A stretch of 20,091 nucleotides of DNA from JAJTHC01 sp044358835 (GCA_044358835.1 JBIKNF010000024.1:1-20091), one strand, 5' to 3'. Shown: positions 1 through 7,651, counted from the first letter of the stretch. Notes: generated by a model from the sequence alone, not told the origin. Program-made: numbers and translations.

Positions 1-2
1 CT

Positions 3-281
3 CACTTATGTCGATGCGTCCACTTCCCCCCCCCCCTCAGAGATATGCCAATTAGAGGTCTATTTGATAAAAAATCAGGAGCTTCTCGTCAAATAGGCGG
101 TTCTATTACAAGTGTCCATAAAGAGAAGACTGTTAAGCGAGCCTTATGGGCTGACTCTCAAATGGGTTTGTGCTATGGTAAATCAAATAAACCTAAGTCA
201 CCAAAGGAAGATCAACCTTATTATACTGAATCTATTCGATGTATTGGACTTCTTTGGAAGGAGCCTAAGGATGCCAAGTAA
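3..281 (+). CDS. Uncertain AT-rich ORF, possibly the tail of a gene starting before the window
   Basis: This frame is open from the window edge to a TAA at 279-281. The first internal ATG is at 45 and would give 78 residues. No ribosome binding site precedes that ATG; the bases before it are a C11 tract (26-36) and CAGAGAT. The product is lysine-rich and basic and matches no family I recognise. Base composition is more AT-rich than in uvrB next door. It could be the 3' end of an upstream gene, a decayed gene, or noncoding sequence. A second overlapping frame (112-327) has no better support and runs into the uvrB 3' end. The 1-307 stretch holds nothing else I can identify. Confidence 0.25.
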   Translation, partial: HLCRCVHFPPPLRDMPIRGLFDKKSGASRQIGGSITSVHKEKTVKRALWADSQMGLCYGKSNKPKSPKEDQPYYTESIRCIGLLWKEPKDAK

Positions 282-307
282 TCAAGCAATTGATACCCCC
301 AAAAAGC

Positions 308-2335
308 CTAAAGCCGTCGTAAGGTGAATAGGGCATCGCGACATTCAGTCGCCTTGTCGAAATCGAGCAACTTCGCCGCCGCCTTCATCTCCGACTCCAG
401 CTCTTCTAGCAAGACGGCTTGCTTGTCCAGAGGCAAAGTCTTAAACACATCAGGATGCGTCAAGTCCCCTGCTTGAGCAGGGGACTTGTCGTCTCCCGCC
501 GTCTTCGTGCCACCCAGCATATCCAACAAACCATTGTTGATCGCCTTTTTAATGGTGACTGGCACAATACCATGTTCGCTGTTGTAAGCCATTTGCTTCT
601 GCCGTCTTCGGGCGGTTTCTTCCATGGCGCGTGCCATGCTGGGGGTCACCTTGTCCGCAAATAAAATCACCCGCCCCGCCGAATTTCGCGCCGCCCGGCC
701 GATGGTTTGAATCAACGCGTGATCGCTCCTTAAGAAGCCTTCTTTGTCGGCATCCATAATGCAAACAAGGCTCACTTCGGGTAAATCCAAGCCTTCACGC
801 AGTAAGTTCACCCCGACGAGAATATCAAAATGCCCCAAACGCAGATCTTGAATAATCTGCACACGGTCAATGGGCTTGATTTCACTATGTAAATAACGCA
901 CTTGCAAGCCCATGTTCTGCATGTATTCGGTGAGATCTTCCGCCATGCGTTTGGTCAAGGTCGTAATTAGCACGCGTTCATCCCGAGCCAAAATCACCTC
1001 AATTTCAGAAACGAGCTTGTCGACCTGCCCCTCAATCGGATGCACATCCACCAAGGGATCCAACAAGCCTGTCGGGCGAATGACTTGCTCAGCGACAAAG
1101 CTACTTTCCGCCAGTTCGTACTTGCTTGGCGTGGCAGACACATACAACAACTGCCCCACGCGTCCCATGAACTCTTCAAAGCGAAGGGGGCGGTTGTCTT
1201 TGGCACAAGGCAGGCGAAAGCCGTAATCCACCAGCGTTTGCTTGCGTGAACTGTCGCCATGATACATCCCCCGCAATTGCGGAATCGTCACATGGCTTTC
1301 ATCAATGAACATCAGCATATCTTCAGGAAAGTAATCAATCAACGTTTTCGGCGGCGTCCCTGGTGGGCGACCTTCAAAAATACGGCTGTAATTTTCCACC
1401 CCAGGGCAGTAGCCCAGCTCCTTGATGCTTTCCATGTCCCTTAAAGTGCGTTGATGCAAGCGTTCGGCTTCAAACTCCTTGCCTTCGTGACGCAATTGTT
1501 CGAGCCTGTCCTTCATTTCAAGCTTGATTTGAGCCAACGCCTTGTCGATATAGCCTTCATCGGTGACATAGTGAACCGCAGGGTAAAGCACATATTTGTC
1601 TAAGCTTTGCAGGATTTCGCCTGTCGTTGAATCCATAAAGTAAATGGATTCAAGCGTTTCATCAAAAAATTCGAGTCGCAAAACGGCTTCTTCGTTGGCA
1701 GGAAACACATCAATCACATCGCCACGCATTCTAAAATGCGAACGCGTCAGTTCTAAATCGTTACGCATGTACTGGTTTCGCAAGAGTTGATGCAACAACG
1801 CCTCTCGTCCATACTCCTGCCCCACTTCAAAGCGAATCGCGGATTCGAGGTACACTTCAGGCATCCCCAACCCATAGATGCACGACACGGACGCCACCAC
1901 GATGACATCCCGCCGTTCAAACAACGAACGCGTCGCCGAGTGACGCATCCGATCGATTTCTTCGTTAATGGTGGCTGTTTTTTCGATGTAGGTGTCGGAA
2001 CGGGGAATATAGGCTTCAGGCTGATAGAAATCGTAGTAACTAATGAAGTATTCCACGGCATTTTCGGGGAAAAACTCTTTCACTTCATTGTACAGTTGCG
2101 CGGCGAGCGTTTTGTTATGCGCCATAATCAGCGTGGGGCGTTGAAGCTGTTGGATGACGCTTGCCATGGTGAAGGTTTTCCCTGTGCCAGTAGCACCCAA
2201 GAGCGTCATGGCTCGTGTTTCGGGGTTGGCAAGCTGTTCGACAATGTCGGCGATCGCTGTGGGCTGATCGCCCGCAGGGGCATACGGCGTGTGGAGTCGA
2301 AAGGCATCGGGGGCTTCTAGGTGGGGGGTGAACAT
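308..2335 (-). CDS. uvrB: UvrABC excinuclease subunit B
   Basis: UvrB is the damage-verifying subunit of nucleotide excision repair. It is loaded onto DNA by UvrA and positions UvrC for the two incisions. The 675-residue product has the expected length and motif order. Walker A is GATGTGKT at residues 47-54. The aromatic beta-hairpin that is inserted between the strands includes YYDFYQPEAYIP at 100-111. The helicase motif II DESH is at 345-348 and motif VI QTIGRAAR at 543-550. A C-terminal UVR domain, which contacts UvrC, spans about 637-672. The ATG at 2335 is preceded by an A/G-rich stretch (AAAGAAAG) rather than a canonical Shine-Dalgarno, so translation may start weakly. The gene lies 48 bp downstream of the fic-family gene on the same strand but has its own probable promoter. 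Nothing is missing from the catalytic core. Confidence 0.98.
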   Translation of the reverse strand: MFTPHLEAPDAFRLHTPYAPAGDQPTAIADIVEQLANPETRAMTLLGATGTGKTFTMASVIQQLQRPTLIMAHNKTLAAQLYNEVKEFFPENAVEYFISYYDFYQPEAYIPRSDTYIEKTATINEEIDRMRHSATRSLFERRDVIVVASVSCIYGLGMPEVYLESAIRFEVGQEYGREALLHQLLRNQYMRNDLELTRSHFRMRGDVIDVFPANEEAVLRLEFFDETLESIYFMDSTTGEILQSLDKYVLYPAVHYVTDEGYIDKALAQIKLEMKDRLEQLRHEGKEFEAERLHQRTLRDMESIKELGYCPGVENYSRIFEGRPPGTPPKTLIDYFPEDMLMFIDESHVTIPQLRGMYHGDSSRKQTLVDYGFRLPCAKDNRPLRFEEFMGRVGQLLYVSATPSKYELAESSFVAEQVIRPTGLLDPLVDVHPIEGQVDKLVSEIEVILARDERVLITTLTKRMAEDLTEYMQNMGLQVRYLHSEIKPIDRVQIIQDLRLGHFDILVGVNLLREGLDLPEVSLVCIMDADKEGFLRSDHALIQTIGRAARNSAGRVILFADKVTPSMARAMEETARRRQKQMAYNSEHGIVPVTIKKAINNGLLDMLGGTKTAGDDKSPAQAGDLTHPDVFKTLPLDKQAVLLEELESEMKAAAKLLDFDKATECRDALFTLRRL

Positions 2336-2372
2336 GGGGGGCTTTCTTTTGAATGGGCGTTAGGGTAATTCT

Positions 2373-2403
2373 AGTATAGCACGTCAAAAGAAAGGCTTAT
2401 CAA
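2373..2403 (-). promoter_or_regulatory. Probable uvrB promoter with extended -10
   Basis: On the minus strand a TATACT -10 box (2378-2373) is preceded directly by TGC, an extended -10. A TTGATA -35-like box lies 19 bp upstream (2403-2398), inside the end of the fic-family gene. Transcription would begin near 2365, about 30 nt before the uvrB ATG. This allows uvrB to be expressed independently of the upstream gene. No LexA-type box was seen. Confidence 0.5.
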
Positions 2404-3517
2404 GACTTAAATGCTCCAGCCAATAGCGCGTGCCCTTAAGTTCGCCTGTTTTTTTGAGAATGCCCAACTCCACCAAGCCTTGTAAGTCTCTGGTGGCCGT
2501 TGCTGCGGAAGCCCCCGTGAGGCTCATGTAGTTTTTAGCGCTCAAGCCCCCTTTAAAGCCCCAAGGCCCTGCTTGAAATAGGCGGTGCAACACTTTCGCT
2601 TGCCGTTCATTAAGCGTGCCGTGAAAGTCACGTAATAACTGCGCTTCCTTCAGCGTAAACTCAATGCGGGCTTGCGTATACGCTTGGGCGTCTAGGACGA
2701 CTTGCGCAAAATACGCCAGCCAAGCATCCAAGTGATTTGAGGCATTTTGCTTAGCAAGGGCTTGATAATACTGCTTTTTTTTCGCTTCAATCACCGTAGA
2801 AAGCGCCACAATAGAAGGTTTTTCAGTCGCTTGAGCCAATATCTTATTGACCAACCCCCTTGCGATTCGACCGTTGCCATCTTCAAACGGGTGAATCGCC
2901 AAAAAGTACCAGTGCGCCACACCCGCGCGTTCTAAGGCCCTTAGGGGCTTTGGGCCAGTCGGGGCACTTTCATTAAACCATTTTATAAACGCGTCCATTT
3001 CAGTGGGCAACGAGTGCGAGGGAGGCGCTTGAAAATGCACCTGCCGTTTATGCATATAGCCTGAAACGACTTCCATGGCTTCAGGATGCAAGCGATACCC
3101 CCCGATGGTATCCAGATCTTGCCGGCCCACCATCAGCAGGCGATGCCAATGAAACAAAACGTCATGGCTTAAAGGGGTGCTAAAATCTCGAAACACTTGG
3201 CTCATCATTTCAGCCACGCCATATTCTCGTGGTTGGTGGCGAACCAACGCATGAGGTAGGCCAAGGTGCTTGCGAATCGAAGATTGTAGACTGTTTCGAT
3301 TTAGAAGTTCGCCTTCAATGGCAAAAGAATCTTCCGCTTCTTCACTCATCAATTCAATTACTAAAGTGTCGTAACTGCCTTGGTTAAGGTGTTTTACAAC
3401 GCCCGTCAGTTCCCAAGTGGATTGAAGGAATTGTTGCTCTAGGGCATCTAGCAGGTGTGAATGATACGTAAAATTTGGCCAATCGGGTTGTTGCCAATTC
3501 CAACGTGTTTCAGGCAT
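2384..3517 (-). CDS. Fic-family protein adenylyltransferase with N-terminal inhibitory helix and C-terminal winged helix
   Basis: Fic enzymes transfer AMP (or a related group) from a nucleotide to a hydroxyl on a target protein. The active-site loop is intact: HPFEDGNGRIAR at residues 209-220 matches HxFx(D/E)GNGRxxR with catalytic His209. An N-terminal helix carries SFAIEG at 64-69, which fits the inhibitory motif (S/T)xxxE(G/N), with Glu68 as the expected autoinhibitory residue. This makes it a self-inhibited Fic with the helix before the core. Residues about 302-367 look like a winged helix-turn-helix, so the protein may also bind DNA. The 377-residue length and domain order fit the chromosomal Fic/DUF4172-like group. 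The ATG at 3517 has GGAG 10 nt upstream. The promoter is covered by paired palindromes that also overlap the start codon, so autoregulation is plausible. The target protein is unknown. No antitoxin-like partner gene is adjacent. Confidence 0.93.
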   Translation of the reverse strand: MPETRWNWQQPDWPNFTYHSHLLDALEQQFLQSTWELTGVVKHLNQGSYDTLVIELMSEEAEDSFAIEGELLNRNSLQSSIRKHLGLPHALVRHQPREYGVAEMMSQVFRDFSTPLSHDVLFHWHRLLMVGRQDLDTIGGYRLHPEAMEVVSGYMHKRQVHFQAPPSHSLPTEMDAFIKWFNESAPTGPKPLRALERAGVAHWYFLAIHPFEDGNGRIARGLVNKILAQATEKPSIVALSTVIEAKKKQYYQALAKQNASNHLDAWLAYFAQVVLDAQAYTQARIEFTLKEAQLLRDFHGTLNERQAKVLHRLFQAGPWGFKGGLSAKNYMSLTGASAATATRDLQGLVELGILKKTGELKGTRYWLEHLSLDKPFF

Positions 3518-3590
3518 GACGAATAAACTCCATATTTATCGCTCATTATAACACATTTTTTGAGCGATAAAAAGCTATTTTATTCGTCAT
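3516..3590 (-). promoter_or_regulatory. fic promoter embedded in two concentric perfect inverted repeats
   Basis: On the minus strand an extended -10, TGT followed by TATAAT (3550-3545), lies about 28 bp before the fic ATG. Around it are two perfect inverted repeats with one shared centre at 3553. The outer arms are 12 bp (3516-3527 and 3579-3590) and the inner arms 11 bp (3535-3545 and 3561-3571). The gaps between outer and inner arms are exactly 7 nt on both sides. Outer and inner arms are related to each other (TGA, three variable bases, ATAAA). The layout therefore also reads as two 29-bp imperfect palindromic operators at 3517-3545 and 3561-3589, flanking the -10 box. No good -35 box is present. 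Confidence 0.7.
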
Positions 3591-3617
3591 ATAGTGTCTT
3601 AAATGATTAAACAGACT

Positions 3618-3645
3618 TAGGCTATTCTAGGAGCCTAGATTTTTT
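3618..3645 (+). terminator. Weak hairpin plus T-run
   Basis: TAGGCT (3618-3623) pairs with AGCCTA (3632-3637) across an 8-nt loop and is followed by six T residues (3640-3645). The orientation is plus, yet no plus-strand gene lies upstream. It may be fortuitous or end a short transcript leaving the fic operator region. Confidence 0.3.
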
Positions 3646-3668
3646 GTGCGGGCGTGTACATAGACGTA

Positions 3669-3697
3669 CATAAACAAACAAAAAAATCGTAGTGACA
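3669..3697 (-). terminator. Possible minC terminator
   Basis: On the minus strand, 31 nt past the minC stop, a short stem (TCGT with ACGA, 7-nt loop) is followed by seven T residues. The stem is only 4 bp, so it is at best a weak intrinsic terminator. Confidence 0.25.
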
Positions 3698-3727
3698 ACG
3701 AAGAGACAAGTATGGTTAATTATTTAA

Positions 3728-4723
3728 CTAGTTCGCATGACGACGCGTGGTATACAGCTGAATCTCACCATCCACCACACGCGCAATTTCAGGGTAAAAG
3801 CTCCCTTGTGGTGCCTTCCAAGGCTCTTGAGCCGTGGGTAACTGGGTGTGCCTGTCTGGACGACGCGCCATAATATCGGCAATACGAATCTGCACCGCAT
3901 CCAACTTCAAGGCCCGCACTTCCGCTTCACGACTGCCCTTAAAACCCGCATGAACCAAGCCCCTTAATTCGCCCCATACAATAACATCCCCTTGCACGCG
4001 AATTTCCGCGCCCGTGTGCACGTCTCCCACAATCACCAAATGCCCCCCATACTGTTCAAAACGCCCTGAACGCAAGTTGCCTTTAATGATTTTAGTGGGT
4101 AACTCTGTATGCGCCACGTCCTGACTTTCTGCAAAACAATTCTCTTGTTCTTGGGGGAAATGCGCTTGTTCAAGGGCTTCACATTCGTACAAGCCTTTAA
4201 CTTCAACGGCGTGCACTTCTAAAGCAGGCAGGCTACTGTGCTCTTCAATGGGGGCGTCTTGCTCCACAAGCGAAGGCTCAGAATCTTCTAAAACGGCTTG
4301 AGCAAAGGCATCAGCTGAAGAACTCCGCTCTACAGGTGGGCTTTCTTGAAAAGGCAATGTTTCTTGAATAATCACTTGCCGTGGGGGGCGAATCACGGGG
4401 TTTTCACGCACCATAAAGCCTTGACTCAACGCTGACTGCTGGGTTTGTGGCACATGGCTAAACAAGACCCCAAAGGGTTTACCGGCTTCTTCCAACAGTT
4501 TGGCAATACGACGAATCTGCGCTGGGGCAAGGACGATGTAGCCTGTGTTGACATCGATTTCATCGTGCCACGTGTCCATCACGCCTGATTGTAAGGCTTG
4601 TGCCAGCATAATCAAGGCTTCTGTTGCGTTTTCGGCATGGGCCACATCCATTAAACCGTGTTCAACACGGGTGACGTTTGCAGAAGTCGTATTCAGTGCA
4701 GGAGACAAAGCATTCTTAGACAT
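3728..4723 (-). CDS. minC: Septum site-determining protein MinC
   Basis: MinC inhibits FtsZ polymerisation and, through MinD at the membrane, keeps division at midcell. The C-terminal half is diagnostic. Residues about 210-325 form the beta-helical MinC_C domain, with the series GNLRSGRFEQYGG, GDVHTGAEI, GDVIVWGELRGLVHAG and a conserved LxxxQIRIA region. Residues about 28-105 would be the N-terminal FtsZ-inhibiting domain. They are joined by a long acidic, Pro/Ser/Glu-rich linker (about 108-208), which makes this 331-residue protein longer than the roughly 230 residues of the E. coli protein. The ATG at 4723 has GAGG 8 nt upstream. No minD or minE lies nearby, so the Min genes are split in this genome or MinC works with a distant partner. 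A possible TATAAA -10 lies about 45 bp upstream, but no convincing -35 was found. Confidence 0.9.
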   Translation of the reverse strand: MSKNALSPALNTTSANVTRVEHGLMDVAHAENATEALIMLAQALQSGVMDTWHDEIDVNTGYIVLAPAQIRRIAKLLEEAGKPFGVLFSHVPQTQQSALSQGFMVRENPVIRPPRQVIIQETLPFQESPPVERSSSADAFAQAVLEDSEPSLVEQDAPIEEHSSLPALEVHAVEVKGLYECEALEQAHFPQEQENCFAESQDVAHTELPTKIIKGNLRSGRFEQYGGHLVIVGDVHTGAEIRVQGDVIVWGELRGLVHAGFKGSREAEVRALKLDAVQIRIADIMARRPDRHTQLPTAQEPWKAPQGSFYPEIARVVDGEIQLYTTRRHAN

Positions 4724-4801
4724 TGTAAGTTCCTCAACAAACGTATATAGTAAGCCTGATCGTTCATTTATAGTTTAACATAGGTACAGGCAAATGTATT
4801 G

Positions 4802-5008
4802 TTACATATTGTAAAGATGTTCTTGTAACGCGTGAAAGAAGGCGTGCACCGCCAGGGCATCGCTGGGGGCGCAAACGTGAAGGGTGGGGTAATCGCGGTG
4901 AGAGAGGTAAAAGCACCGCTCGGTCATGTCCCATCGCGGGGTGAGTTGGGGTTCGAGTTCATGCCAAAGGCGATTGAACGCATCGAGATGAGAGGGGGGT
5001 AAAATCAT
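4802..5008 (-). CDS. Small hypothetical protein upstream of minC
   Basis: A 68-residue product is read from the ATG at 5008. A GTG at 5071 would give 89 residues. The ATG is preferred because AAGGAG lies 12 nt upstream, although that spacing is long, and because the extra N-terminal residues look unlike a leader. The product is soluble in appearance, rich in His, Leu, Pro and aromatic residues, with no signal peptide or membrane span. I recognise no family. It ends 78 bp before minC on the same strand, so the two could be cotranscribed, but a separate minC promoter may occupy that gap. It is divergent from fabI. Confidence 0.5.
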   Translation of the reverse strand: MILPPSHLDAFNRLWHELEPQLTPRWDMTERCFYLSHRDYPTLHVCAPSDALAVHAFFHALQEHLYNM

Positions 5009-5166
5009 GGGAAGGGGAAACTCCTTGATGGGGACTGGGCTTATTTTACAGAAAAAGTCGTTCAAGTACACCCCCTACATCCGCCAATAAATGATTTGTA
5101 TTTTTTTTTATTCATGTTAATTTTTAAGGTATCTAATTTTTTCAAAGATGAGGAGGATTTTTTACG

Positions 5167-5964
5167 ATGTCAGACAACAAATTCCAAGGCTTACTTGCTG
5201 GTAAAACAGGCGTTATTTTCGGCGTGGCCCACAAAACATCCATTGCATGGGGCATTGCCAAAAAGCTTCATGAAGCGGGCATGAAACTGGCCTTCACCTA
5301 CCAAGGCGAACGTTTGTTAGACAACGTAAAAAAACTGGTGGACGAAGAAATGCCCGGTTCGTTATTGATTGATTGCGACGTGACGGATGATGCGCAAGTC
5401 GAAGCCGTATTCGCCAAGCTCGACGCCGAATTTGGCAAGCTTCACACGGTGGTGCATTCCGTGGCGTTTGCCAAAAAAGAAGATCTCGCCGGTGGATTCA
5501 TCGACACCAGCCGGGATGGCTTCTTGTTGGCGCACAACATTTCCGCCTATTCTTTGACGGTGGTGGCTAAATACGCACAGCCCCTATTGGTTAAAAATGG
5601 CGGTGGTAGCATCATGACCTTGACTTACCTTGGTGGCGAGCGTGTGGTGAAAAATTACAACGTTATGGGTGTGGCCAAAGCCGCGTTGGATATGTCCGTT
5701 CGTTATTTGGCCAGCGACTTGGGGCCCCAAAACATTCGCGTCAATGCCATTTCCGCAGGGCCGATTAAAACCCTGGCCGCCCGTGGGATTTCAGGATTTT
5801 CAGACATTTTGAACTACATGGAAGAGCATACGCCCATGAAACGCAACGTAACGCAAGACGAAGTCGGCGGAACAGGGTTGTATCTCGCTTGCGATGAACT
5901 TTCTAGCGGTGTGACCGGTGAAGTCATTCACGTGGATGCGGGCTTCCACGCCGTAGGCTTCTAG
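5167..5964 (+). CDS. fabI: Enoyl-[acyl-carrier-protein] reductase (NADH), FabI
   Basis: FabI reduces trans-2-enoyl-ACP to acyl-ACP, the last step of each fatty-acid elongation round, using NAD(P)H. The 265-residue length is typical. The divergent short-chain dehydrogenase fold is clear. The N-terminal nucleotide site includes GVAHKTSIAWGIAK (19-32), and NAG of ordinary SDRs is replaced by HSVAFA (97-102). The catalytic pair Tyr164 and Lys171 sits in YNVMGVAK with the FabI spacing of six residues, and the second Tyr154 is in LTYLGG. The conserved RVNAISAGPIKTLAA follows at 191-205. The ATG has an excellent AGGAGG about 10 nt upstream. It is monocistronic, with a strong palindromic terminator immediately after. 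The upstream 95 bp is very T-rich and shared with the divergent small gene; I see no clear promoter boxes there. Confidence 0.97.
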   Translation: MSDNKFQGLLAGKTGVIFGVAHKTSIAWGIAKKLHEAGMKLAFTYQGERLLDNVKKLVDEEMPGSLLIDCDVTDDAQVEAVFAKLDAEFGKLHTVVHSVAFAKKEDLAGGFIDTSRDGFLLAHNISAYSLTVVAKYAQPLLVKNGGGSIMTLTYLGGERVVKNYNVMGVAKAALDMSVRYLASDLGPQNIRVNAISAGPIKTLAARGISGFSDILNYMEEHTPMKRNVTQDEVGGTGLYLACDELSSGVTGEVIHVDAGFHAVGF

Positions 5965-5981
5965 CTTTGTAACAATTTGTA

Positions 5982-6019
5982 AAAAACTGCGGGATTTTGG
6001 CCAAAATCCCGCTGTTTTG
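5982..6019 (+). terminator. fabI terminator, perfect 24-bp palindrome
   Basis: Arms GCGGGATTTTGG (5989-6000) and its exact complement (6001-6012) fold as a 10-bp stem with a GGCC tetraloop. An A-run lies before it (5981-5986) and TGTTTTG after, so it acts chiefly on plus-strand transcripts and could work in both directions. It lies 24 nt past the fabI stop. Confidence 0.9.
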
Positions 6020-6047
6020 ACTTGCATTGGGACATTTATGCGATAAT
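6017..6047 (+). promoter_or_regulatory. Probable promoter of the small secreted-protein gene
   Basis: TTGACT (6017-6022) and GATAAT (6042-6047) are separated by 19 bp, and TGC directly precedes the -10 as an extended element. The -35 overlaps the T-tail of the fabI terminator. Transcription would start near 6054, about 57 nt before the ATG. Confidence 0.5.
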
Positions 6048-6110
6048 ATAAAGAAAAATTTGCCCTAAATCGACTGACCACCCCCAGAACCCCATAAAGA
6101 TTAAACCCCT

Positions 6111-6431
6111 ATGATATTCAATCCTCGTCATTTATTTATTCCAAGCTTAGCACTTATTCTTTATTTACCCTTGACACAAGGTTTTTCACTATTTTCAAAA
6201 CATTTAAAGAAACTTAATGATTCTAAAGTAACATGTACCTTTCAAAATGGGACAATCACTCGAATGGTTGAAAATAACTTTGCTGACGCAGTCCATGTGT
6301 GCTCTAGAAGATTTGGACCTATGACACATGGAGAAAAAAGAACAGTCTCTGGCTTACCAGGGGAACGATTCGATTGGAAAATAACCAGTAGTGGGGTTCA
6401 GCCTATTCCTATCAGTAGACCCTTATTTTAA
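6111..6431 (+). CDS. Small secreted hypothetical protein
   Basis: The 106-residue product begins with a short basic stretch, then a hydrophobic segment (about residues 8-25, IPSLALILYLPLTQGFS) that looks like a signal peptide or N-terminal anchor. The mature part is basic and has only two cysteines (Cys42, Cys64), which could pair in the periplasm. No family is recognised. The ATG lacks a Shine-Dalgarno, so the start is uncertain. The gene is visibly more AT-rich than fabI and the HEAT gene on either side, which suggests recent acquisition or fast evolution. It has its own promoter, and the next gene has a separate one. Confidence 0.6.
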   Translation: MIFNPRHLFIPSLALILYLPLTQGFSLFSKHLKKLNDSKVTCTFQNGTITRMVENNFADAVHVCSRRFGPMTHGEKRTVSGLPGERFDWKITSSGVQPIPISRPLF

Positions 6432-6462
6432 TTGACAAACACTTTTTAATAGCGTGCGTTTC

Positions 6463-6490
6463 TTGACATTTCGCGTGTTTTCGCTACAAT
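6463..6490 (+). promoter_or_regulatory. Promoter of the HEAT-repeat gene
   Basis: A consensus TTGACA -35 (6463-6468) and a TACAAT -10 (6485-6490, preceded by GC) are separated by 16 bp. Initiation near 6497 gives a leader of about 63 nt to the preferred ATG at 6560, or almost none to the ATG at 6503. Confidence 0.75.
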
Positions 6491-6559
6491 AAATCTATTA
6501 GAATGAGACGATTAGGCTCATACGGCTTTAATTGTTGCGAGCTGCAGGAACCCTTCTAC

Positions 6560-7651
6560 ATGATCCAGGGGTCACCTTCTGAAGATGCTTTTAACCCAGA
6601 ACCCCCTGCTCCCCTTTCTGAAGCAGACGCCCTTTTGGCGGATGTTCAACACCTTTTGCCCGCCTGGTTGCCCATGCTTGAACGCCTTCAAAGTGATGAA
6701 ATCTCTCTGGCCCAAAAGCTCGACACCCTCAAACGAATCAAACCCTACACGCAAGGCACATCAGGCTTTCATGTGCTTCCGCAACTGGTAAACCTTCTGC
6801 GTAGTTCGCAAGATGTCGCCTTCATTCATGCCTTGGTTAAACTACTCGGTGAAGTCAAAGCCTTTTGCTTGCACCAAACCCTCGTCGATATTACCCTGGC
6901 CACAGGCATTGCCCTCTTTGAAAAAGCGGTGAATTACCGCACCTTTATTGAAGAAGAACCCGTGCTAAAATTACGATGCACCTGCATTCGACTGCTGGGC
7001 TTCTTCAACAATCAAGCCGCCATTATTCCGTTGATGGGGCTGTTAAATGACCATCAGGCCAACTATCGCGTGCGCCTAGAAGCCGCGGAATCCCTTGGGC
7101 GCCTCAAAAATCCCCATGCCGTGCAACCGCTTTTGCGTGTGCTGAAAGACGATCAGGAATCGTCCATGTACTTGCAAGAATCCGCAGTCAAAGCCCTTGG
7201 GCTTTTGGGGGATATTCGCGCCCTAAGCCCCTTGCTCGATTTATTTGAATCTAAAAACGGCGTGCGAGAAAAGTGCCAATTCCTGATTGAACGCATTTTA
7301 GATGCCGTGGGCCAGTTGGCCAAAGAAGAGGGATTGTCTCAAAACGAACGAAATCAAGCGTTAAACGGCATTTTAAGTGCCGTAAACGACCCTGCCAATG
7401 CCATTCGTATAGCCGCCGTAGAAGCCTTGAGTGCCATTGGGGATTTTTCTCATTTGGCTATTTTACACAAGCGTTTGTTTGATGAAAACATGGAAGTGGC
7501 CCACGCTGCCTTGACGGGGGTGTTTCGCATTGGAGGAATGCCCGCGCTAAAAGCCCTGCTGGACATTGAACAATTGCCTCGTTTTTTGCGTGAAGAAATT
7601 TTAGATTTCTTGGTGCTTGAATCCGAAGATGAGGATGAAGACGAGCTTTAA
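6560..7651 (+). CDS. HEAT-repeat protein of unknown role
   Basis: This is read as 363 residues from the ATG at 6560, which has AGGA 10 nt upstream. An in-frame ATG at 6503 lies only 12 nt past the -10 box and would add 19 residues that look unlike a structured N-terminus. The body is a series of paired helices typical of HEAT/PBS-lyase-like repeats, for example RLLGFFNNQAAIIPLMGLL, AAESLGRLKNPHAVQPLLRVL, AVKALGLLGDIRALSPLLDLF and AAVEALSAIGDFSHLAILHK. Such solenoids act as protein-binding scaffolds. The cytosolic location is inferred from the absence of a signal peptide or membrane span. The protein ends in a strongly acidic tail (ESEDEDEDEL). No catalytic motif is visible and the neighbours do not suggest a partner. 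It is not clearly a phycobilin lyase. Confidence 0.8.
   Translation: MIQGSPSEDAFNPEPPAPLSEADALLADVQHLLPAWLPMLERLQSDEISLAQKLDTLKRIKPYTQGTSGFHVLPQLVNLLRSSQDVAFIHALVKLLGEVKAFCLHQTLVDITLATGIALFEKAVNYRTFIEEEPVLKLRCTCIRLLGFFNNQAAIIPLMGLLNDHQANYRVRLEAAESLGRLKNPHAVQPLLRVLKDDQESSMYLQESAVKALGLLGDIRALSPLLDLFESKNGVREKCQFLIERILDAVGQLAKEEGLSQNERNQALNGILSAVNDPANAIRIAAVEALSAIGDFSHLAILHKRLFDENMEVAHAALTGVFRIGGMPALKALLDIEQLPRFLREEILDFLVLESEDEDEDEL

Noticed and set aside
1787..2320. 177-codon plus-strand ORF opposite uvrB
   Set aside because: Antisense shadow of a strongly conserved gene; the product resembles no protein and there is no ribosome site or promoter.
2384..3517. Fic/Doc toxin-antitoxin module
   Set aside because: No small antitoxin gene is adjacent and the protein carries its own inhibitory helix, which fits a self-regulated Fic enzyme better.
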